Source: CBDBZL01 sp965213545
Lineage (GTDB): Bacteria; Pseudomonadota; Alphaproteobacteria; Sphingomonadales; Sphingomonadaceae
NCBI GenBank assembly: GCA_965213545.1
Contig: CBDBZL010000002.1
Location: 1,426,001-1,490,000 of the forward strand
Direction: 5' to 3'
DNA length: 64,000 nt
Of the stretch, positions 24,724 through 33,163 are shown in pieces. The notes under the pieces are model-generated. The model made no database searches, was not told the origin of the DNA, and was given only the letters and a program-made list of their open reading frames with translations. The first letter of the stretch is position 1; every line of letters begins with the position of its first letter. Made by a program: the position numbers and the translations under genes.

Positions 24724-26130
24724 TCAGGCCGATTGTGGTGCGGCCCCATCCGGTGCGGCGGCCTCCAGTTCCTCCTGGGTGAGCCGGTAGCCGGTCAACA
24801 GCCAGAGCCCGACCACGCCCATGATGGCGGGGAGCACGGCCACGGTTATATAGAGAGCGGTGTCGACATTGTCGCCCTGCGGCACGTCCGGCGCCAGGCT
24901 GGTATCGAAATCGGCCAGCTGAAGCGCGAAGCCGACCAGCAGCGGGCCGAGCGCGGCGGTGAACTTCTCGACGAAGCTGTAGAGCGCGGTGTAGGCGCCC
25001 TCGCGGCGAACTCCGGTGCGGCGCGAATCATATTCGATGATGTCGGTCAGCATGGACATCGCCAGCACCACATTGCCGGTGGCGGCGATGCCGATGAGCA
25101 CGCCGCGCACCGCGATGGCCCAGATCGGTTCGCCCTCGCCCGCCAGTGCCCAGCTCAGCACCCCGACGATGTAGAAGGCGGCGGCGACGTAATAGGCCTC
25201 CCGCTTGCCGTAGCGCTTGGAGAAGCGGACCAGCAGCGGCGCGGCGATGACCGTGGTGATGGTGAGCACCACGCCATAGACCACCAGCACGTCGAACCCC
25301 AGCTCCAGCGTCTGGACGATGAAGAACAGGAACCCCGCCTGGGTCAGCTGGACACCCGAAAGCTGGGCGAACTTGACCCCGATCAGGCGCAGGAAGTGCT
25401 TGTTGCGGCGGACCGCGTGGAACTCTTCCATCAGATGGCTCATCGAGCTGGCCCGCTCGGTGAAGCGGGCGCGCGCGGTGCTGGCATAGGCGGCCATCAT
25501 GGTCACGAAGATGACCACCGCGCACACCGCGCCGACCAGGGCATAGCTCGACCATTCGGTACGCCCCAGCTGTTCGATGATGGCCGGCGCGATGGCCGCG
25601 GCCAGGAACGAGCCCGACGAGACGAACACGATGCGGTAGGCATGGATCGAGGAGCGCTCGTGATAATCGTCGGTCATCTCGGCGGGCATCGCCATGTAGG
25701 GCACGTTGAACAGCGTGTAGCCGAAGGTGTAGATGCACAGCGCCACGAACACATAGGCGGCGGTGAGCCACTGGTTTTCGAACACCGGGGTGGCGAAGAT
25801 GAGCGCGAAACTGGCCGCGCTGACGAACCCGCCCCATAACAGGAACGGCCGCCGCCGGCCGCGCGGCGAATTGTGCCGGTCGCTCCACAGGCCGACCACC
25901 GGGTCGGTCACCACATCGAACAGCTTGGAGACGAACACGATGCCGCCGGCCAGCGCCGGCTCGATCTTGAGGATGCCGACCAGGTAGAAGAATATCAGCA
26001 CCGAGATGCCGTTCATCAGCATCGCCACACCGAACGCGCCGGTGCCCCAGCCCAGCTTGAGCGAGACGGGCAGCTTGCCGATGGTGGCCGCCCCGGCGCC
26101 CGGCGGGGGCGTGGCGACCGACGCGTTCAC
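24724..26130 (-). CDS. MFS transporter of the glycoside-pentoside-hexuronide (GPH/MelB) cation symporter type
   Basis: A 468-residue integral membrane protein with about twelve hydrophobic segments. The segment SKLFDVVTDPVVGLWSDRHN (about residues 68-87), followed by RGRRRPF, is the hallmark of GPH symporters such as MelB. These import small glycosides or other organic solutes with H+ or Na+. Its ATG overlaps the stop of the lipoprotein hydrolase by four bases. Given TBDR2, an exported hydrolase and this permease in one operon, transport of the hydrolysis product across the inner membrane is the simplest reading (inference). Confidence 0.87.
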   Translation of the reverse strand: MNASVATPPPGAGAATIGKLPVSLKLGWGTGAFGVAMLMNGISVLIFFYLVGILKIEPALAGGIVFVSKLFDVVTDPVVGLWSDRHNSPRGRRRPFLLWGGFVSAASFALIFATPVFENQWLTAAYVFVALCIYTFGYTLFNVPYMAMPAEMTDDYHERSSIHAYRIVFVSSGSFLAAAIAPAIIEQLGRTEWSSYALVGAVCAVVIFVTMMAAYASTARARFTERASSMSHLMEEFHAVRRNKHFLRLIGVKFAQLSGVQLTQAGFLFFIVQTLELGFDVLVVYGVVLTITTVIAAPLLVRFSKRYGKREAYYVAAAFYIVGVLSWALAGEGEPIWAIAVRGVLIGIAATGNVVLAMSMLTDIIEYDSRRTGVRREGAYTALYSFVEKFTAALGPLLVGFALQLADFDTSLAPDVPQGDNVDTALYITVAVLPAIMGVVGLWLLTGYRLTQEELEAAAPDGAAPQSA

Positions 26131-27491
26131 CGGCTTGCCCGGCGCGGTTGCGGCTCGGGCAGGGGAGCGCGGCCTTCGCGCACCGCGTCAGCGATCAACA
26201 GGTTGGGAACAAAGGCATTGTCCCATTCGCGATCCCGGGGCGGATTGTCACCGGTGCGCAGAATGATCATGTCGAGCGAGGGGATCATGGTGACCACCTG
26301 GTTCGAATTGCCGTCGAACAGGAACAAATCGCGGTCCAGATAGGGCTCGGAATGGAGCACCTTGCCGATATCATTGTCGGGATGCGCGAAGCCGCGCCGC
26401 TCGATATAATCGCCTGCCACCCATACGCCGAGGCCATAATAGGGGTTGTGCTCGGTGCCGCGCCGCATCTGAGCAACATAGCCCTCGGGCAGCAGGCGCC
26501 GGCCTTCCCAGACCCCGTCATCGAGCAGCAGCATGGCCATGCGCACCCAGCTTTGCGCGGGCAGCAGCAGGCAGCAGCCCGAATGCGCGCGCCCGCCCTG
26601 GCGGTTGACCCACACGCTGCCACCCGCAGCGCCGATGGGTGCGAGCAGCTCGCGCGACAGGTAATCGGCGTAGCGCACCCCCGTCGCACGCTCGATCACC
26701 ACCGCGACCAGTTCGGAATTGGCGTTGGAATATTCGTAGCGCGTGCCGGGCTGGTGGGTCATCGGGTAATCATGGATGATCACCTCGTCATGCCGGGGGT
26801 GGAGATAGGCGCGGTTGAGGATGTCGTCGGGATCGGGCGAGAAATCCTGCGGCAGCAGGCCGGTGCGCATGTCGAGCAGGTGGCGCACCAGGATCTTGGA
26901 GCGACCGGGATCGCCGCGCCATTCGATGATGAAATCCGCCACCGGCTGGTCGAGCGAGGCGATATGGCCCTGCTCCAGCGCGCGGCCCACCAGCAAGGCG
27001 GTGACGGGCTTGGCCATCGACTTGGAGACGATCGGCGTGTCGCGGTCGAAATCGCCGAAATAGGCCTCTTCCTCGAGCTTGCCGTCCTTCAGCACCAGGA
27101 AGGCCGAGCTGTTGGCCTGCTCGGCATAGCCGCGCGCGCGGGCGAGGGCCCCGGGCGACAGGCTCGCCGCGGCGCCGGCCATGGGCAGCGGCCGGGGCGA
27201 GGGCGCGCCGGCGACCGGCTCGAGCGGATCGTAGCTGGTCAGCCCCGCGCCGACCCGCGCATCCTCGAGCAACTGGTTGAACCGGCGCAGATATTCGGCT
27301 TCATCGGCGGCGCTATAGCGCGGCGCGGCGGGGTTATCTTGCACCGAAGTGGTGGCGGGCGAGCTGGTGGCGGGGGGCCCGTTCATCGACATGCAGCCCG
27401 AGGCCAGCAGCAGCGGCGCGGCGCAGGCGGCGGACAGCAGCGTTCGTGTGGATCGGAGCCCTGAGCGGAGCCCGGATCGGAGCGTGGTCAT
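26127..27491 (-). CDS. Beta-lactamase-fold serine hydrolase, probable lipoprotein
   Basis: A 454-residue protein from the ATG at 27491, which overlaps the upstream stop by four bases. The N-terminus has a short repeat (LRSGLRSGLRS) and then a hydrophobic stretch ending LLASGCMS, a plausible lipobox with Cys33. Catalytic SxxK is SMAK (158-161) in SKSMAKPVTALLVG; YSN within RYEYSNANSEL is the second motif. The fold covers esterases and peptidases. It is the second such enzyme in the window (see 19091-20296). It sits between a fibrillin-like protein and the MFS symporter in the TBDR2 operon, suggesting periplasmic cleavage of the imported compound. Confidence 0.84.
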   Translation of the reverse strand: MTTLRSGLRSGLRSTRTLLSAACAAPLLLASGCMSMNGPPATSSPATTSVQDNPAAPRYSAADEAEYLRRFNQLLEDARVGAGLTSYDPLEPVAGAPSPRPLPMAGAAASLSPGALARARGYAEQANSSAFLVLKDGKLEEEAYFGDFDRDTPIVSKSMAKPVTALLVGRALEQGHIASLDQPVADFIIEWRGDPGRSKILVRHLLDMRTGLLPQDFSPDPDDILNRAYLHPRHDEVIIHDYPMTHQPGTRYEYSNANSELVAVVIERATGVRYADYLSRELLAPIGAAGGSVWVNRQGGRAHSGCCLLLPAQSWVRMAMLLLDDGVWEGRRLLPEGYVAQMRRGTEHNPYYGLGVWVAGDYIERRGFAHPDNDIGKVLHSEPYLDRDLFLFDGNSNQVVTMIPSLDMIILRTGDNPPRDREWDNAFVPNLLIADAVREGRAPLPEPQPRRASR

Positions 27492-28165
27492 GCGAAGTCC
27501 ACCGAATAGCCGGTGTGATGGCTCCGCTCCATGACATAGGCGCCGCCCATCGAGCCCAGGTTGATGCGCATGTCCTCGTCGCAATAGACGACATCGGAAT
27601 GGAGCGCGGGCGGCTTCATCTCCACTTCCAGCGGCGTATCGGCATCGAGCGCGAACGCCTGGCGCAACGCATCGTCATCCGCGCCATCGACGGCCTTGAG
27701 CGCGATGCGGTGGAAGTCGACGATATAACGCTGCGGGCTCGCTTCCTCCAGCGCATAGCGGCCGTAGACGATGAGATGCGCGCGCATCCCTCCCTTTGGC
27801 CCCCCGCCCGGCGCGGCGATCACCTGGACATTGTTGTAGTCCTTGCTCTGGTGATGGATCTCCTGCTCGATCTGGAGCAGCCGGATCGGCGCGGCGGGGA
27901 ACTTGCCGAAGGTGAGCAGCTTCATGCTGGTCTCGTGCTCGATCGGCTTGCCCGCGGTGTGCTTGGGACCGAACTGGGCGAACAGCGAGCGCCACGGCCC
28001 GGCAACCTGGTCCTGCTCATCGATGGGGCGGGGAATGGGCGTGACCTTGGCTAGCTCGCCCATCAGCGTGTGAATGGTCTCGACCACGTCCTCATCATAG
28101 GTGCCGTCGGGACGGGCCCGGTCGATCGCTTCGCGCAGCGCGCTCTTGAGCGAGGCGTTGCTCAT
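27488..28165 (-). CDS. PAP/fibrillin-like protein (plastid-lipid-associated domain)
   Basis: A 225-residue protein from the ATG at 28165 (MSNASLKSAL), no signal peptide. The domain evidence is the layout of PAP/fibrillin lipid-binding proteins: GPWRSLFAQFGP early in the domain, IVDFHRIALKAV in the middle, and near the C-terminus DVVYCDEDMRINLGSMGGAY, close to the TxYLDEDLRISRGNxG motif of fibrillins. These are lipocalin-like proteins that bind hydrophobic molecules and are best known from plastids and cyanobacteria. It lies directly after TBDR2 (31-base gap) and overlaps the hydrolase gene, so carriage of a hydrophobic substrate is a reasonable inference. The family call is from memory of the motif. 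Confidence 0.5.
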   Translation of the reverse strand: MSNASLKSALREAIDRARPDGTYDEDVVETIHTLMGELAKVTPIPRPIDEQDQVAGPWRSLFAQFGPKHTAGKPIEHETSMKLLTFGKFPAAPIRLLQIEQEIHHQSKDYNNVQVIAAPGGGPKGGMRAHLIVYGRYALEEASPQRYIVDFHRIALKAVDGADDDALRQAFALDADTPLEVEMKPPALHSDVVYCDEDMRINLGSMGGAYVMERSHHTGYSVDFA

Positions 28166-28196
28166 GACAAGCGTTCCGCGATCGACCGCGCCCGGA

Positions 28197-30734
28197 TCAG
28201 AACTCGACCCCCACCGACAGGCGCGCGGTCCGCTGCGGCCCGAAGATGGGCACATAGCTCGACGAGCGCGCCCCGCCGGTGCCGATCAGGAACAGCGAGT
28301 TGGAGACATATTCCTTGTCGAGCAGGTTCTGCACGGTGGCGCGCACATTGAACCCGCCGAAATCCACACCCGCCTGCAGATTGACCAGGAACCGGTCGGG
28401 CACCCAGGCCAGATTGACCTCATCGACATATTGCTTGGTCTGATAGCTGGCATCACCGCGCAGATAGAACAATGCGTCAGGCCCGATCAGTTGCTCATAT
28501 CCAAGACCCACGAACCCGTCGAACTCGGGAATGCGCTCCACCTGGTTGCCGCCGATGGGCACCTCGCCGGTGGGGCACACCACGCCGTCGCAATTGCCCG
28601 CCAGCTGGAAGCGCTGCGATATCTCGCCGTCCTTGTAGCGCGAGCGGTTATAGGCGGCGCCGAAGTCGAGCGTGAAGTTGTCGGTCAGTTCCCACACGCC
28701 CTGCAGCTCGGCGCCATAGACCTCCACGCTGCCGACATTGCCGGTGACGGTGGACAGCACCGCGAAGGTGGCGGGCACCAGGCCATCGGCATTGCGGCGG
28801 ACCTCGGTGGTCTGCAGGTCCTGCCAGTCGGTGTAGTAGACCGCGCCGTTCAGCGTGAGACCCAGGCCGGGGAAGAAGTTCTTGCTCCCCAGCTCATAGG
28901 TCCAGTTGGTCTCCTTGGTATATTGGCGCTGCGGCTCGAACGGCACGAAGCCGTTGAAACCGCCCGCCTTCACCCCGCGCGCGGCGGAGGCATAGACCTG
29001 GTTGTCGGGCGTGATCTCGAAGGTGATCGAGCCACGCGGGGCGAAGAAGTCCTCGGTGATCTGGGCCACCGGCGGATCGAATGCCTGGATTGCCGGATTG
29101 GTCGGCTCGCGCGTCAGGAAGTCGGTCGCGGTGCGGTCCTCGCTGGTGTAGCGGCCCTCCAGCGAGACGCGCAGCGCCTCGGTGGGGCGCACTTCGACAA
29201 AGCCGTAGACGCTGTAGATATCTTCCTCGCGGTCGATGAAGGTGCGCCGCTGGAAGAAGGCGGTGGGGAAAGGCAGTCCCGGCCCCACGGGGAACAGGAT
29301 ATTCTCGATGCCCGGCGTGGCGGTGGTGCCGACCGGATAGACCTCGCTGGCATTGGATTCGATATCCGAGGTCTGCGCGAAATTGCCGCCGATGAAGGCG
29401 TAGATCGCCTCGCTCTCGTAGGTGATACGCGCATCGTGGCTGGTGCTCTCGAACTCGCTACCGGTGCCCGAGGCGTCGAACAAGGTGCCGAAGTTCTGGC
29501 CGAACAGGACGAGGCCGCCCAGCGGATTGCGCTGGGTGGAACCACGCGCGTCGATATTGCCGAAAGTATAGCCGAACTGGTAGGTCAGCTTGAGCGCGTC
29601 GGTCGGTTCGACATCGAGCGTGATGGCAACCACATCGGTCGGTCCGCGAAGGCCGAAACCGCGCGGATCGATCAGGATGCCCTCGGGCCGCGGATCGGGC
29701 ACGGGCCCCGCCAGCGGGCCGCTCTGCGCGCCGGTGGCATAATTGGGGTCGGCCACCAGTTCGCCGCAATAGAGCCGGTTCTCGGCCTGCGGATTGGGGT
29801 TGAACGCACTGGGAGGCGAGGCGACCGGGCTGCAATTGTTGTAATTATAGGCGTCGGTCAGCCCGGCAGTGCCGAAGCTGTAATTGGGCACGTGCTCGAC
29901 CAGGCGCTCGGTGTGGAAATAGCTGGCGCGCAGACTGATCGCATCGCTCGGCCGGCCCAGCAGCGTGACCTGGTAGGTCTCCTTCTCGAAACCGCCCAGA
30001 TTGCCGCAGGTGATGCAGCCATCGGTATCGGCCAGCGGATGATCGTTCTGCCAGGTGCCGTCGAACTCCTGATAGGCGACATGGCCCAATATCGCCAGTT
30101 CACCGGGGAACAGCGGGATGTTGAGCGTGCCGCTCAGCTCGTAGAACTCATCGGTGCCGATGCCGGCGCGCGCGTGGCCGCCGATCCGGTTCAAGTCGGG
30201 TGCCTTGCTGATCAGGTTGATCACGCCGGCAAAGGCGTTGCGGCCGTAAAGCGCCGACTGCGGCCCCTTGATGATCTCCACCCGCTGAAGGTCGATCAGC
30301 CCCTGGTCGATCAAATAGGGGCGCTGCAGGTAGATGCCGTCGAGATAGGTGGCGACATTGGTGACGGGCGAGGTGACGCGCAGGTTGGTCTGTCCGCGGA
30401 TGGTGGGTTGCGCCAGCGGACCGGTGAAGTCCTCGAACGAGAAACCCACGGTCTTTTCCGCGATATCCGCCAGACCCTCGATGCCCTGGCGCTCGAGCGC
30501 CTCGTCGGTCAGCACCGAGACCGACAGCGGCACGTCCTGCAGGTCCTCCTCGAAGGTGCGCGCGGTGACGATGATGACATCGCCCGCATCACGCGCCCGG
30601 TCGGGCGTCGTTGCAGCAGGCGTTGACGGGCTGACGACCTGCGCCGAAGCCATGTGACCGGTAAGCCCGGCAGTGGATACCGATGCCAGCACCATTGTGC
30701 GCCACGCGAGCGCACGTCCACCCAAGTTCCTCAT
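28197..30734 (-). CDS. TonB-dependent outer-membrane receptor (TBDR2)
   Basis: An 845-residue receptor with GGGGAGG upstream of the ATG. The signal peptide ends near residue 31 (HMASA|Q). A TonB-box-like VIIVTAR is followed by the plug: DVPLSVSVL, FTGPLAQPTIRGQTNLR, ATYLDGIYLQRPY, RVEIIKGPQSALYGRNAFAGVINLISKAP. The barrel ends RTARLSVGVEF, with the terminal Phe needed for outer-membrane assembly. It heads an operon of fibrillin-like protein, lipoprotein hydrolase, GPH symporter, methyltransferase and small partner, which resembles a complete uptake locus. The DUF1838 gene lies upstream on the same strand, 135 bases away with a hairpin between. Confidence 0.93.
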   Translation of the reverse strand: MRNLGGRALAWRTMVLASVSTAGLTGHMASAQVVSPSTPAATTPDRARDAGDVIIVTARTFEEDLQDVPLSVSVLTDEALERQGIEGLADIAEKTVGFSFEDFTGPLAQPTIRGQTNLRVTSPVTNVATYLDGIYLQRPYLIDQGLIDLQRVEIIKGPQSALYGRNAFAGVINLISKAPDLNRIGGHARAGIGTDEFYELSGTLNIPLFPGELAILGHVAYQEFDGTWQNDHPLADTDGCITCGNLGGFEKETYQVTLLGRPSDAISLRASYFHTERLVEHVPNYSFGTAGLTDAYNYNNCSPVASPPSAFNPNPQAENRLYCGELVADPNYATGAQSGPLAGPVPDPRPEGILIDPRGFGLRGPTDVVAITLDVEPTDALKLTYQFGYTFGNIDARGSTQRNPLGGLVLFGQNFGTLFDASGTGSEFESTSHDARITYESEAIYAFIGGNFAQTSDIESNASEVYPVGTTATPGIENILFPVGPGLPFPTAFFQRRTFIDREEDIYSVYGFVEVRPTEALRVSLEGRYTSEDRTATDFLTREPTNPAIQAFDPPVAQITEDFFAPRGSITFEITPDNQVYASAARGVKAGGFNGFVPFEPQRQYTKETNWTYELGSKNFFPGLGLTLNGAVYYTDWQDLQTTEVRRNADGLVPATFAVLSTVTGNVGSVEVYGAELQGVWELTDNFTLDFGAAYNRSRYKDGEISQRFQLAGNCDGVVCPTGEVPIGGNQVERIPEFDGFVGLGYEQLIGPDALFYLRGDASYQTKQYVDEVNLAWVPDRFLVNLQAGVDFGGFNVRATVQNLLDKEYVSNSLFLIGTGGARSSSYVPIFGPQRTARLSVGVEF

Positions 30735-30800
30735 TACGTTACCTCCCCTCAGAGCCGCCCTTTTTATGACGGTTCGATTACCCCTGCTTACTGATCCCGA

Positions 30801-30842
30801 GGTGCGGGCGTTGTCGCCAGGCCCCTGACGAGTGCCCGCACC
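30801..30842. repeat. Inverted repeat in the leader of TBDR2
   Basis: GGTGCGGGC (30801-30809) and GCCCGCACC (30834-30842) form a perfect 9-bp stem with a 24-base loop, between the DUF1838 stop (30870) and the TBDR2 start (30734). It could end DUF1838 transcription, attenuate read-through into TBDR2, or bind a protein; no T run follows on the minus strand. Confidence 0.4.
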
Positions 30843-30869
30843 GCGGATAACTTCCCCTAGCGGTCCGGC

Positions 30870-31919
30870 CTATTGCCGCGCTTCCTGCATCCGCCGATAC
30901 CACTCGGGCAATTGCGGCTCGGGTGCTACCGGAACCACGCCATCGGCGGGCAGCGGCGCGGGGGTCTGCTCGCGCGCATAATGCTCGAGCGAGGACAGCG
31001 AGGGTTCTTCCCAAGTTTCGGGCGCGTCGAGATACTTGGGATAGTTCGCGCGGATATATTCCACCGTGGCGGGATTGGGCAGCTTGTCGATCGAATCGAC
31101 CGCGCCCATGAAGGTCTGGTACTGGCAATGGCCGGGGGTGGGGCCCATCAGCATCCAGGGCAGCCACGGCGTGGTGCGCGACCACACGCCGTCATATTCC
31201 ACGCTGGTCTGGTCGGCGTTCTGCATCTCGTTCCAGTCGATGAAATACAGGAACGTCTCGGTCACCTGGTTGAACGCCCCGCCGCTTTCGCGCGGCCATT
31301 GGTTGGGCTGGAGCGCGGCCGGGTAGAACAGGTTGATGTGGCTGAACAGGTTCAGCATGTCGCCCCGCCGGCGCCAGTCGAGCTGGAGCGGGACGGGCGG
31401 CGGCGCGGCCTGGTTCAACCCGCCATAGCTGGGCGGCGAGGGGCGGAAATTGGTGATCGTGTGGTTGAACGGATCATTGGCGATGGGCACCACGCGAACG
31501 GTCTCGTCGAGATAGGGATTGTGCCAGTTCTCGATAATCTCGCCGCTTTCCAGGTCGGTGTAGAGGCCCACCTCGCGCAGCACCTTGCGATAGCCCTCGC
31601 CATCCTCGTGCGGCAGCAGGCGCGCGGCCGAGACCATGGTGAAACCGACGAGGTCGCGGATCGCCTCGCCCGGCAGCACACCCTGGATGATACCCTCGGC
31701 AAAGCCGTATTTGACCGAGCGCATGTCGGTATTGCCGAGCAGCCTTGCCCAGGCCTCGCGATTGCCCTCAGGCTTGGTCAGGTCGAGAAAGTCGCCGTCC
31801 AGCGTGCGCGCCACATCGCCGCGCATGCCAGCGTTCTGTGCCGCCCTGGCCATCGCCGGGGTCAGCGCCAGTCCGCCTGACAGCGCCGCGCCTGCGGCCA
31901 TGAATATCCTACGGTCCAT
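30870..31919 (-). CDS. DUF1838 family protein with Tat signal
   Basis: A 349-residue protein from the ATG at 31919, with GGGAGG nine bases upstream. The N-terminus MDRRIFMAAGAALSGG is a twin-arginine signal, cleaved near ARA. The mature part is rich in Trp, Tyr and Asn, as in DUF1838 proteins (NREAWARLLGNTDMRSVKYG, PFNHTITNF, NLFSHINLFYP). The function of the family is not known to me; the members I can picture lie in catabolic loci with TBDRs. It is the first gene of the TBDR2 operon region. The truncated DUF1838 gene at 1-206 pairs with TBDR1 in the same way. Confidence 0.8.
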   Translation of the reverse strand: MDRRIFMAAGAALSGGLALTPAMARAAQNAGMRGDVARTLDGDFLDLTKPEGNREAWARLLGNTDMRSVKYGFAEGIIQGVLPGEAIRDLVGFTMVSAARLLPHEDGEGYRKVLREVGLYTDLESGEIIENWHNPYLDETVRVVPIANDPFNHTITNFRPSPPSYGGLNQAAPPPVPLQLDWRRRGDMLNLFSHINLFYPAALQPNQWPRESGGAFNQVTETFLYFIDWNEMQNADQTSVEYDGVWSRTTPWLPWMLMGPTPGHCQYQTFMGAVDSIDKLPNPATVEYIRANYPKYLDAPETWEEPSLSSLEHYAREQTPAPLPADGVVPVAPEPQLPEWYRRMQEARQ

Positions 31920-32105
31920 TTCAAATCCTCCCAAGGCGGGTTAGCCCGTTTGTGACAGCAATTAAGGTGTTGGCGTGCGCGCGGCAGCAACCAGCGCCCG
32001 GATGATCGACTGGCGGACATTCGCGCCAACGGCGCCGTCGCCGCGTGCATTGCGTGGCTTGGCTGTCAGAGTTCGGGTGGGTCGAGGCGAAAGGCGGGGC
32101 GGGCG

Positions 32106-32762
32106 ATGAAACTGGCGATATTCGGGGCAAGCGGGCGAACCGGGCGGCTGCTGGTCAAAGGCGCGCTCGCCCGCGGATGGCAGGCGAACGCCTTTGTGCG
32201 CGATGGGTCTGCGTTCGATGGCGATGCGACGCCCGGTCTGACGGTGGTGACCGGAACGCTCGATCAGCCCGATGCGATCGCGCGCTGTGCGGCGGGCACC
32301 GATTGCGTGGTCTCGGCGCTGGGCACCACCACCATGCGGAAAAACAGCGTGCTTTCGGATGGCACCGCGCGGATCGTGCAGGCGATGCGCGCGCAGGACG
32401 TGAAGCGGCTGGCGGTGATCACCAGCCTGGGCTGCGGCGATTCGCGCGGGGCTGTCAATTCGCTGGCGATGCGAGTGCTTATCGCCACCATCGGCCGGCA
32501 GATCTGGGCCGACAAGGACCGGCAGGAACAGGTGGTGCGCGCCAGCGGCCTCGATACGCTGATCGTGCGTCCCGGCGGCCTCAGTGACGATGCCGCGACG
32601 GGCAAGTGGCGCGAACTGCGCGGCGACGAGCGGATGACAGGCAGGCAGATGATCGCCCGCGCCGATGTGGCGGCCTATGTGCTGGCGCGCATCGCGCAGG
32701 GTGCGCTGGGTGGCGACTGCGTGACGCTGGTTGGGGATGCCGAGGCCCGGGCGGCGGCTTGA
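32106..32762 (+). CDS. NAD(P)H-binding protein of the atypical SDR / flavin-reductase-like group
   Basis: A 218-residue single Rossmann domain. GASGRTGRLLVKGALARG (7-24) is the dinucleotide-binding loop, VSALGTTT and VKRLAVITSLGCGDSR follow, then TLIVRPGGLSDD. This is the pattern of NAD(P)H-binding atypical SDRs (biliverdin/flavin reductase B, NmrA-like). The Tyr-Lys pair of classical SDRs is absent, as usual in this group. It may supply reduced flavin or act as a sensor; neither can be decided here. It is divergent from the DUF1838 gene and stands alone, followed by a 400-bp region with a REP-like repeat. Confidence 0.75.
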   Translation: MKLAIFGASGRTGRLLVKGALARGWQANAFVRDGSAFDGDATPGLTVVTGTLDQPDAIARCAAGTDCVVSALGTTTMRKNSVLSDGTARIVQAMRAQDVKRLAVITSLGCGDSRGAVNSLAMRVLIATIGRQIWADKDRQEQVVRASGLDTLIVRPGGLSDDAATGKWRELRGDERMTGRQMIARADVAAYVLARIAQGALGGDCVTLVGDAEARAAA

Positions 32763-33163
32763 TCGGGGGCGCAGCTGGCTGGGCGTCGGCCGGGTGGCGG
32801 GGCTCGCCACCTGGAGGGCCAGGGTGGCCGGACTGGTGCGGATTGCCCCTGTAGAGAACCGTCACCCCGGTCTTGATCCGCGGTCCAGCTTCGACCACCT
32901 GCGAAAGGCAGCGGGATGCTGGAACAGGTCCGGCATGACGAAGCCGGTCAGGTTGAAGCACGCCGCTCAGGTTCGGCAGGGTTTGCGGACTGGATAAGGC
33001 GGTCGCTCGAGTGGCGGAAACGGTCGGCTTGTTCGGCGGCCCGACCGACGCGGTAGCAGTGTGACGGCGGCATGGGCAACGCGGCGGTCCGGGTAACGCG
33101 GATCGCGCCCCGGCTATCGCAACACCCGGTCATGCGATCCCGCCAGTTCCGCTTGGAACGAAG
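32763..33163. other. 401-bp convergent intergenic region with a REP-like repeat
   Basis: It lies between genes ending at 32762 (plus) and 33164 (minus). Apart from the REP-like element at about 32861-32940, I see no coding sequence, promoter or clear terminator. Confidence 0.5.
32861..32940. repeat. REP-like palindromic repeat (degenerate)
   Basis: CACCCCGGTCTTGATCCGCGGTCC resembles the common alphaproteobacterial CACCCCGGACTTGATCCGGGGTCC repeat, followed some 45 bp later by GGGATGCTGGAACAGGTCC and GGCATGACG, the usual second arm of the same element. Compare the perfect stem at 9529-9549. Confidence 0.5.
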
